From positions 312,501-376,500 of the forward strand of contig BRXU01000016.1 of NCBI GenBank assembly GCA_030267565.1: a stretch of DNA of 64,000 nucleotides. The letters run 5' to 3'. The notes beneath the pieces are model-generated. The model did not search any database. It had not been told where the DNA came from and saw only the letters and a program-made list of their open reading frames with translations. Every line of letters starts with the position of its first letter. Position 1 is the first letter of the stretch. Below, in pieces: positions 56,012 through 64,000 of the stretch. This DNA is from Pleodorina starrii (taxonomy: Eukaryota > Chlorophyta > Chlorophyceae > Chlamydomonadales > Volvocaceae). The position numbers were made by a program, and so were the translations under genes.

Positions 56012-56821
56012 CTACAGCCCCAGCAGCAGCCCCAGCAGCCCCCGCACAAACTGCACGTACTCCCCCAACCCCAGCTTTGACTCGCCGTACAGCCGGTCAA
56101 CGAACACGATCGGCACCTCCGCGATGCGCAGCCCGCCGTACTGCGCCCGTACGATCACCTCCATCTGGAACGCGTAGCCGCGCGAGCGCGTCGCCGCCAG
56201 CAGCGCCGCCAGGACCTCACGCCGGTACAGCCGGTAGGCTCCCGTCAGGTCTGAGGCGGCGGAGGCGCCCAGAAGGAACGACGCCAGCAGGTTGGCGCCG
56301 CGGCTGGTGAGCTTGCGGGTCAGGTTCCACCCCGCGACGCCGCCGCCGGCGCGGTAGCGCGTGCCGGCGACGACGTCGGCGTCGGCGGCGCGCTGCGTCG
56401 CAATGAACGCGGGCAGGTGGCGCGGGTGGTGGGATAGGTCTGCGTCCATGAGGATGATGAAGGCGCCGGAGGCGGCGGCCAGGCCGGCTGCGTAGGCGGA
56501 GCCGAGGCCGAGCTTGGCGGGCCGGGTGACGAGGCGGACGCGCGTGGGGCCGTAGACGGTCTGCAGGCGGGCGACGGCGGCGGCGGTGCCGTCGGGGCTG
56601 GCATCGTCCACGAAGACGACCTCGAAGGTGGCGACGTGGGCGAGGTACTTGTGAAGCAGCCAGACCAGGATGGCCACGTTTTCGCGTTCGTTGTAGGTTG
56701 GGACGATGATGGAGTATTCGGGCGGGGCCGGCGGAGCAGGCGCGGGCGATGGCGATGGCGATGGCGACAGGCCAGCGGCCGCCGCGACCGCGACCGCGCT
56801 GCGCGCGCGAACAGGGTCCAT
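56012..56821 (-). CDS. DPM1: dolichol-phosphate mannosyltransferase catalytic subunit
   Basis: A single exon of 269 aa on the minus strand. It transfers mannose from GDP-mannose to dolichol phosphate on the cytosolic face of the ER, supplying N-glycan, GPI and O-mannose synthesis. GT2 family marks are clear: YSIIVPTYNERENV; VDDASPDGT; the metal-binding DADLSHHP; RYRAGGGVAGWNLTRKL; SDLTGAYRLYRREVL; and RIAEVPIVFVDRLYGESKLG. It lacks the C-terminal membrane segment of the yeast-type enzyme, so it belongs to the short class that needs DPM2/DPM3-like partners for membrane binding. The start at 56821 gives a length near the plant enzyme plus a Ser/Pro/Ala linker; an in-frame ATG at 56878 would add 19 residues. 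Being intronless among intron-rich neighbours is notable. Confidence 0.93.
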   Translation of the reverse strand: MDPVRARSAVAVAAAAGLSPSPSPSPAPAPPAPPEYSIIVPTYNERENVAILVWLLHKYLAHVATFEVVFVDDASPDGTAAAVARLQTVYGPTRVRLVTRPAKLGLGSAYAAGLAAASGAFIILMDADLSHHPRHLPAFIATQRAADADVVAGTRYRAGGGVAGWNLTRKLTSRGANLLASFLLGASAASDLTGAYRLYRREVLAALLAATRSRGYAFQMEVIVRAQYGGLRIAEVPIVFVDRLYGESKLGLGEYVQFVRGLLGLLLGL

Positions 56822-57483
56822 CTCTGCTGTATGCTGTTTCAGACTTGGGTGAGGGTGTGCGATGCCGCCATGTAACAACCAGGGGCCCGTGCAAGGAGTG
56901 GATCGGACGTCGTGGGCACTCTACCGTAACATGGGGCCCCGGCTCGACTATGTAGCGAAAGCAATGAGTATTTAAAGTTGGGCTTTCCCGATGAGCTCCA
57001 TAAGCTTTGTACGATGTTTCACGAGTAGCAAGGGCCCCGGGACAGGTCCTAGAAATTGCCCCCTTCGACGCGCTTACGTGCAGAGAATGGAAGCTGCAGG
57101 ATGGCCGTCACGTGAAGTAAAGGTGTGAAGCAGAAACCGTGTACCCAGGGTATGAACTCGAGAGTCAAGAATTGACTGTTGAAAGATCAATGCAGAATTT
57201 GGCGGTTAAGTGGGTCTCGGAGCGGTTCGTTATCGTTTGCATGAATAATGCAGCAGCAGCTGCCAAAGTTAATTTTGGGATTGTTATTGTGATCTGTTCG
57301 CTACTGCTTTCTTAGGCATATACGCGGAAATGACGCTCTTAAGAGCTGGGTCTCCGATGCTGGCCTCACGTGCACCTTGCAGGTAGGAGCAATGCACAAA
57401 GGCAATTTGCCACTGTCGTAATCATATTTGAGATATCACGTGCATTAAGGCACGGCCGTCCTTTTCGTCCGCTTTGCAGACGG
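56822..57483. promoter_or_regulatory. head-to-head promoter region of DPM1 and SEX4-type phosphatase
   Basis: 662 bp between divergent starts with an AT-richer centre (about 57160-57330). No conserved element can be named. Confidence 0.45.
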
Positions 57484-58130
57484 ATGGGGCTTCGGCGCAT
57501 GGCCTCCGCAAGCATTCCATCCCCCCTGCCTCTGCGTCGTTCTGGAACTCAATGGCACGTATCAGCTCAAGGTGTGTCTGGTGGCGCTGTTGTCCATATG
57601 AGGGGAGGGGGGTCGTCATGTCGACGCCGGAATTGTTTGTTTGAACCCCGTCATGTGTACTGTTTGTAGCAAAGGGTCCAGTGCTTTTAGGTTGCTGAAG
57701 TCGTCAGAGCCTGACTTGCGGCGGAATCACGTACTTGGCGCGGTGAAGTGCCAAGTTGTCGGCAACACCCATACACCCGAGCTCTGCCGCCCCAGGCCCC
57801 GGCAACCGCATTACCGCGCGTTAGGCGTCGTTCACGCTCCGGCACTGATGTGGGTTATCCCACTAACTACCCGCTGAGCACTCACCACCCGATTACCGGT
57901 ACCCCTCCTCTTTCAGTTCGGGCGGCAGCGTCCCTCCCTCGCCCCTTCCCTCCCGAGCGCGGGAACCCCTACTTCCTCTTTCCGCTTGAACTGCGAACGG
58001 AACAACGGTTTAGAGCGCGCGCTCTCCTCTCCTACCACCATCACCCTAACGTCCTTCCACACCCTAACGGCCACCGCCACTTGAACTTGCCGACACGCCA
58101 AATTTCCCCCATCTTCCAGCAGCACCCGTC

Positions 58131-58165
<35 letters not shown>

Positions 58166-61100
58166 CAAAGGCGGCCGCTGCTGTGCTGGCGCCGACGCCG
58201 ACGCCGCGGCCGCCGCTGTCTCGGAGGCGCCGGCGCCGGCCCCTCCAGCGGCGGAGGCGGGCGAGGTGGAGGAGGCCGAGCTGGAGGCCAAGAGCGAGGA
58301 GTACAGCGAGGACATGCAGAAAAAGATGGGTACGACACTGACGTACCGTCACGAGCTGGGAATCAACTTCAACCGCATCCTGCCCGACCTCATCGTGGGA
58401 AGCTGCTTGCAGGTACGGCGTTGTACGGCGGGGGCAGATGTGCGTGATTTGGCTTGCATGCCGTTAGGTGGCGGATGCCGCTACGCGGCTACGGTCATGT
58501 GCTACGCTGCTGCCGTGTGGGGTCTTAGGAAATCGCGGTTTGCCATCTCCGCCATCTGGGTGCCCGTCATCTGGGTGTCCGCGATCGTGGTGCCCGCCGT
58601 CTGGGTCATCTGGGTCATCTGTGTCATCTGTGTCATCTGGGTCATCTGGGCCTCTGCCGGCTGCTGTCCCGTTACCGGCGCTCACCGAGGAGCGGCTGTG
58701 CAGCGGAGTTTCGACACCCCCGGGCCGCGCCTCGCGTCGCGCCCACTGCCCGCTTCCCGCTGCCACCGCACTACGCCGCATGAGCCCCCCCGCGGCGCCC
58801 TCACCCTCACCCTCACCCTCACCCTCGGCCCGCATCCACCGCGTGTTGACCTAACGTCCCGACGCCCACCCACCACTCTGCGCCTTGAACAACCGCACTC
58901 GGCGCCGTACTGTACGGCGCGGCCTGATGGTACGGCACACACACACACGCTCGCTCGCGTATGCAGACTGCCGAGGACGTTGACCGGCTGGCCGACCGTG
59001 AGGGTGTGCGGGTCATCGTGAGCCTCCAGGAGGACCCCGACATGGCCTACTTCAATCTGGACCTGGCGCCCATTCAGGTGGGGACTGGGGTACTGGGGGA
59101 CTGGACTGGACTGGGGACTGGACTGGGGACTGGGGACTGGGGGAGAGGGGGACTGGGGACTGGGGACTGGGGGACTGGGGGACTGGACTGGGGACTCGGC
59201 TGGACTGGACTGGGCTGGAAACTGGACTGGAGTACAGCGGGCGAGTGGCCCAGCGAGCGAATGGGGGCCCGGAAGGGCCTTGGTGGATGCGCTAAACCAA
59301 CCTACCGGTAGCCAAACGCGAGTACAGCCGAACACGAACGTGGCCAAAACACGGTGTTGTGTTGTGTTGTGTGTGTGCGCGCGTTAGGTCTCTGGCTTTG
59401 GTATCTTTTTCGGGTTGCGCCACCCACGCTGAGCACCGTCACGTGGCGGCATTCTTCTCGGCTTCTCGCGGTCCAACTTTGTGTGTACAGGTATCATGGC
59501 CCTGCATCGCCCTGACCCTCGCTGGGGTGTGCTGACCCTCCCCTTCCCTCCCCTCCCCTCCCCTCCCAGGCCCGCTGCGCCGAGCGCGGCGACGTGAAGC
59601 ACGTGCGCTTCCCCATCCGTGACTTCGACCCCTTTGATCTGCGCCGGAAGCTGCCAAAGGTACGGCGCAGTACAGTACGATACGACACAGTCCGGCGCAG
59701 TATAGTACGGTACGGTATGACACTCGATGCGTGCTTCCGGTCGGGGCGCGCATCGCCAGCACTCCCATAGCTACACACTGCATGCCTGTCTGTCTACCTG
59801 TCTCCCTGTCTGCCTGTCTGCCTGTCTGCTTGTCGCGCCGCCAGTGTCCTCCCCGCTGCGCTCTTTCACTCCTCTATCGCTGCGATCTTGTCTTTTCCGT
59901 ATTACCAGCATGCAACGTCTCTCCCTCCCGCCCGCCCGCCCTCCCGCCGATCCGTCAGGCCGTCTCCCGTCTGGCCCGCGAGCACAACCCCGCCAACGGC
60001 ACCGTGTACATCCACTGTACGGCAGGTGGGGGAGTGCGATGCAGGGGGGGAGCGGGACTCGATGGGAGCCGGGAAGCTGTGCGGCGGTTTGCTGCGGAGC
60101 CGCGATGGCAGCGGTGGCGGCGGTGGCCTGTTGTACCGCATTTACCTACCTACCTACCTACCTACCTACCTACCTACCTACCTGTGGGTACCCACTTTCG
60201 TATTGCTCCTCGACTACACGGCCGCACTGTTTCCCCGCCGTGTTGCCTGTTCAGGCCTGGGCCGTGCGCCCGCCGTGGCTCTGGCCTACATGTTCTGGCT
60301 CCGCGGCTACCAGCTAGATGAGGGGTACGAGCTGCTGAGGGGGAAGCGCATGTGCAGCCCGAGGATAGAGGTGAGGAGGCGGGGGGCCCGAGGTGCGGGG
60401 GAGGTGGCCCCGGGGGAAGGGGGAAGGGGGGAACGGGGGGGTGTTAAACATCAACATAAGGAAGCTGCAGCGAAGGAACGGACGCGGGATGTGGGAGGTG
60501 GGGAGTAGGGGTACGGGCGTGTGGGGTGCGGCGGGATGCGGGAGCGCAGCATTACGTGGGGTGCGGCGGCATGTGAGACGGTGGCCGCCGCGGCGGTCCT
60601 TGGCATACCGGTATCATTAAAAGGGTCCCGGGGGTGTACCGGTACGTGGTGCGGCTCTTTGCGGCCCCTTGATGTGCCTTTTATTGTCTCGAGCTGCGAC
60701 CTTCCTGCCGTTGTGTGTGTCCTGAACAGGCGATCCGCTCCGCTACGGTGGACCTGCTGGTGGGCACCGAGCCTGTTTTGGCAACCATCGCCGTCAGCCG
60801 CACCGGCACCGCCACGGACTTCAAGGTGCGGCAACACCGGGGGGGGGGGCGCTGGTTCGCTGCTCGGTTCGCGGTTCGGTGTGGTGGCCGCCTGCGCTTG
60901 CCGCCCCTCCGGGTTATGTTCTGAGGGGAGGGCAGGGGAGGGCCAGCGCTGCGGCGCAGCCGCGCACGCGCGCGCATGCAAAAGCTGTTCTACCCTGTCC
61001 GACCCCTCACCCCTTCCCTTGCCCCTTCTTCTGCCCTCCCGCCGCGCCCTCTCAGGTGGCCGGGTTGGATGTCGGGTGGCACCAGCAGCTGCCCCTGGAG

Positions 61101-62396
61101 CGGGAGGAGGGCACCGGCCGCATGGTGCTGCGCCGCATGCTGCAGCCGGGTGAGGGGCGAGGGGGAAGGGGAAGGGAAGGGGCGAGGGGCGAGGAGAAGG
61201 GGAAGAGGAAGGGGCGAGGGGAAGAGGAAGGGGCAAAGGGGGAGGGGAAGAGGAAGGGGCGAGGGGAAGGGCCGGGAATAGGAGTAGGAATGGGCTGGGC
61301 TGGGCTGGCCTCGACGGGGTGGGTCCGGGACGTTGCACTGGGGGCCGGGGCGGGGTGGGTCAGGGCTGAAGGAAAGCGAGCGGAGCGGACGTGGTGAGCA
61401 GCCGGGGGCAGGGTTCAGGGGCCGGGCGGCCCGTGGCCTCTGGGGGCGACACCCCGCCGTGCTGTGATGCTCCGTCGCCCCACACACCCACACACCGCCC
61501 GTCTGGTGACGTCCCGCCCTTGCGTTTATGGCTTTGCCCACGTGCCCCCAAAACTTCAGCACCCCTGCCGTTTCTCCAACCCTGACTGCCGCCCATCCTC
61601 CTCCCTGACTCCTCACCCCTGCTTCCCCCCGCCCCTGCCTCCTCCCCCCAAGGCCGATACGCGTACAAGTTCGTGATCGATGGCAACTGGACCTACTCGG
61701 CGGACCACCCCACGCTGCGGGACGGAAACAACATCAACAACTACATCGAGGTGTGCCAATTGGGGGGTGATGGAAAACATGAAACCACAGCGGTGGAGGA
61801 CGGAGGCCGTTGGGGATGGGGGTGGGCGAGTTGGGGTGGGATGGGTGGGTTGGTATGCCAGGGAAAGAGAGCGTGTGTCGGGGCTGCGAGCCGTGTGGCT
61901 GCGCTCGTGGACGGACGGGTCCCTCACGCCGTAACCCAAAACTGCCCGCCGCCTGCCTTGATTACCGCCTGAACGCTCCCTCCTGCGCAAAGCGCCTCCA
62001 CCCGCGCCCTGCATGGCCCCGGCCCCATCCATGAACACTTAAAAACCCAACCACCAGCCGGCCGCCGCCGTCTGGTCGCCAACGTCGCCTCCGTCCCACC
62101 GCTGAGGTCTTTTAACCTGTGCTACTCCCCGAACCCGACCAGCACCACCACCACCATTACCATCCCCACCACCACCTCAGGTGATGGGCCGGCAGGTTCC
62201 GGAGCATCTCGCAATGGCGCAGCAGCGGCTCCTGACGCCCGGCGGCGACCTCACGCCCGAGGAGCGCGCCGAGATGCGGGCGCTGCTGTGCCCCTGGGCC
62301 ACGCACGGCGAGGACGGCGACGGCGACGGCGGCGAGGCGGGCGCGGAAGGGGCCGCGGCGGCGCCGCAGCAGGACTGGGCGGACAAGCTGCCCTGA
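57484..62396 (+). CDS. SEX4: phosphoglucan phosphatase, SEX4 type (dual-specificity phosphatase plus CBM48)
   Basis: Exons 57484-57571, 58120-58412, 58967-59077, 59570-59659, 59959-60025, 60255-60370, 60730-60825, 61056-61149, 61653-61750, 62181-62396 give 422 aa. It removes phosphate from starch/phosphoglucan in the plastid during starch breakdown. A Ser/Arg-rich, acid-poor N-terminus with a run of about ten Ser suits a transit peptide. Then follow [14 protein letters not shown], the catalytic-Asp region [15 protein letters not shown], and the active site HCTAGLGRAP (C-x5-R, split by an intron). The C-terminal carbohydrate-binding module reads [39 protein letters not shown] and NNINNYIEV. 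Exon 1 is inferred from its phase-1 donor and leader-like composition; ATG 57499 is an alternative start in the same frame. The final 70 residues are acidic, Gly/Ala-rich. Confidence 0.9.
58551..58651. repeat. GTCATCTGG-type 9-bp repeat in intron 2
   Basis: About nine degenerate units of GTCATCTGG in the SEX4-type gene. Confidence 0.8.
59078..59232. repeat. GGGGACTGG/GGACTGGACT minisatellite
   Basis: Fills the 5' part of intron 3, beginning at its donor. Confidence 0.85.
60142..60183. repeat. CCTA tetranucleotide microsatellite
   Basis: About ten perfect units in intron 5 of the SEX4-type gene. Confidence 0.9.
61150..61275. repeat. purine-only GGGGCGAGGGGAAG-type repeat
   Basis: Strongly purine-biased minisatellite beginning at the exon 8 donor of the SEX4-type gene. 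Confidence 0.8.
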
Positions 62397-62758
62397 GGAG
62401 GTGGAGGAGGAGGTGGAGGTGATGGAGGAGGTGGAGGTGGGGGGCGGCAAGGATGCGCGCGTGTGCGGAGCCTCGCCCTGGTTTCGGCGACACGCACACG
62501 AACGCACACACGCGAACGCACGCACGCACACGCGTGTGCCCTGGTGGGTGAATGAATGGTTGGGTGGATCCCCCGGAGCACCGTTGGCTTTGCCGGCCCC
62601 AGCCCCAGCCCCAGCCCCAGCTGCAGCCCCAGCCCGGGCGTCATTCGGATATGGCGGGAGCAGCTCTGCACCCGCCGGAGAGCAGGAGGGTTAGGCTACA
62701 TGAGGCGCGGGATGGGCGGTCGGCCAAGATCCAAGAACTGTCCCCGGATGGGCGTTTC

Positions 62759-62792
62759 GGTGGTGGTGGTGGTGGTGGTGGTGGTGGTGGTG
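62759..62792. repeat. GGT trinucleotide microsatellite
   Basis: About eleven perfect units. Confidence 0.9.
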
Positions 62793-63491
62793 CATGGGAC
62801 GCCGTGATCGCTGTGATCGCCGTTATTGCCTTCACGGAGTTATGGGCCATCCACGAGCCCCACCGTGTGGAGAAGAGTGACGCCGCGCCTGCCTACGTGC
62901 GTGCGTGCGTGGGGATGCAATGGGGGGCTGGGGGTGGGGGTATCGCCTCTTCGCGGTGGGGGTATCGCGCTGCACCGTTCGTGACCCGGGTCGCGTTCGC
63001 GGCAGAGGCGCACACGCACGCGCGCGAGGTGGATGGCGGGGCTCGCGGTGAGCAGCGGAGGAAGGCAGCTCGGACCGCCTGGAGGTACGATAGCTGGAGC
63101 AATCAGAACCAGAATGGGAGTAGGAAATGGGAATAGGAAGCGATGCGAATGAGGTTGGGAGTACGGCTGTACGGGTCGCGTCACGTCTCCGGCTGGTTTC
63201 GGCCATGCCCAGAAATGCCGTATTACCGGGCTGCCACATACAGACATACACATACACACGATAAGGTACATGGTTGCGGGTTCTCCTAGGAAACGGTGCC
63301 CCCCCTTACCCCCCGCCCCGCCCCCGCGCGGTCACGTGGGTCCCACGCCGCGGTGTGTTCGCCCATTAGGGCATGGGCCACTACGGTATGGCAGCGGCAA
63401 GGCGGCTCCTTGCAAGTAGGGCGGTTGGCAATGCGCCCAGCCGTCTTTCTTTTCTCATTTGTCGTTGTTGCGCTGGGCCCCAGCCCCGATA

Positions 63492-63608
63492 GATGTCTTT
63501 GCCGCGAAGCAGATCGCTACGACGACAGTTGATGGCGCTGCAGTGCACGTGCCTGCTGGCCTGGAGCCCTCATCTTCCGCGGATCTTGAGTCCTCAGGAT
63601 CTGGTTGA
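63492..63608 (+). pseudogene. possible fragment related to family member B C-terminus
   Basis: A 38-codon frame reads DVFAAKQ, then DGAAVHVPAGLEPSSS, and stops. It resembles DVFAEVEGAWVHVQLPAG of member B, with matching DNA such as GTGCACGTGC and CTGCTGGCC. It follows a hydrophobic plus-strand stretch and a possible CCCCAG acceptor. Too short to be sure; could be a relic, part of a third family gene continuing past the window, or chance. Confidence 0.3.
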
Positions 63609-64000
63609 AACAATCACCACTACAACAGCGAATCAAGTAAACGCGCGCCTTGGCTCACGCGGCAACACAGCCGCGATAAGTACTTGAGGGGAAACTGGCG
63701 AGTGTACTTCATTGACCTCCCAGAGTCCCATTCCGTCGTACGGTAATCGTCCCAAGCAGCGCAAACCGCGCTTCGTGACTCGAGGAAAAGTAGAAGTTGG
63801 GGAATACAGCAGGATGGTGCGTGCTGGCGCGTGGCGGGAGGCTAAAAGCCGGGAGTATGAAAATATTGACGGCGATCAGTATCCTGGGTGCTGTGAATCG
63901 CGTCATGCCATTGAGTCCTAGCCAATGGCAATGCAGGGCCAGCACTCTGGCCGGACGCCCGAAGACGGGAACTGAGATCGGCAGATGGCTTGGGAGTCGG

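Larger units (their letters stand above)
62397..64000. other. 3' flank of the SEX4-type gene, mostly unassigned
   Basis: Contains a CCAGCC-type repeat (about 62598-62637), a GGT microsatellite (62759-62792) and, near 63.5 kb, a short frame resembling the C-terminal motif of family member B. No complete gene is seen. Confidence 0.45.

Overview
The window looks like nuclear DNA of a green alga of the Chlamydomonas/Volvox (chlorophycean, volvocine-like) kind. It is GC-rich. Its genes have many short exons with GT..AG introns full of minisatellites. Several genes are followed by TGTAA, the volvocine polyadenylation signal. Proteins carry Ala/Gly/Gln/Ser low-complexity insertions, and one gene is a plastid-type phosphoglucan phosphatase. 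No prokaryotic operons, rRNA or CRISPR arrays are seen. All gene models were assembled by eye from splice sites and reading phase, and every multi-exon model given with exon coordinates keeps frame through all its junctions.

Layout. 1-4.7 kb: the tail of an unidentified plus-strand frame and an unrecognised low-complexity minus-strand gene. 5.1-8.4 kb: zinc-dependent alcohol dehydrogenase (8 exons, 405 aa). 9.8-10.5 kb: a two-exon 53-aa protein on the minus strand. 12.7-15.7 kb (minus): NAA40/NatD histone N-terminal acetyltransferase with a very long Gln/Glu-rich tail. 16.5-20.8 kb: short-form tRNase Z with a GC-AG intron. 21.7-24.0 kb (minus): patatin-like lipase. 24.8-42.2 kb: two related large, probably membrane-anchored proteins of unknown function (family members A and B, about 1225 and 1639 aa). 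Between them lie a decayed copy of A and a block of transposon-like repeats bounded by 12-bp inverted repeats. 44.4-47.6 kb: a secretory-pathway protein resembling a glycosyltransferase. 49.4-54.9 kb: TRM1 tRNA guanine-26 dimethyltransferase (14 exons). 56.0-56.8 kb (minus): intronless dolichol-phosphate mannosyltransferase DPM1. 57.5-62.4 kb: SEX4-type phosphoglucan phosphatase (10 exons, transit-peptide-like N-terminus).

The recognisable genes are unrelated housekeeping functions: tRNA 3' processing and tRNA methylation, histone N-terminal acetylation, N-glycan/GPI precursor synthesis and starch phosphate removal. They do not form a pathway. Many are arranged head to head over 350-800 bp gaps (4.7/5.1, 15.7/16.5, 24.0/24.8, 56.8/57.5 kb). 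The most unusual part is the A/B family. The two proteins share intron positions and phases, an N-terminal region, a membrane segment at about residue 54-77, and a second membrane segment split by a phase-0 intron. They also share a short V-x-V-x-L-P motif, of which a further broken copy may lie near 63.5 kb.
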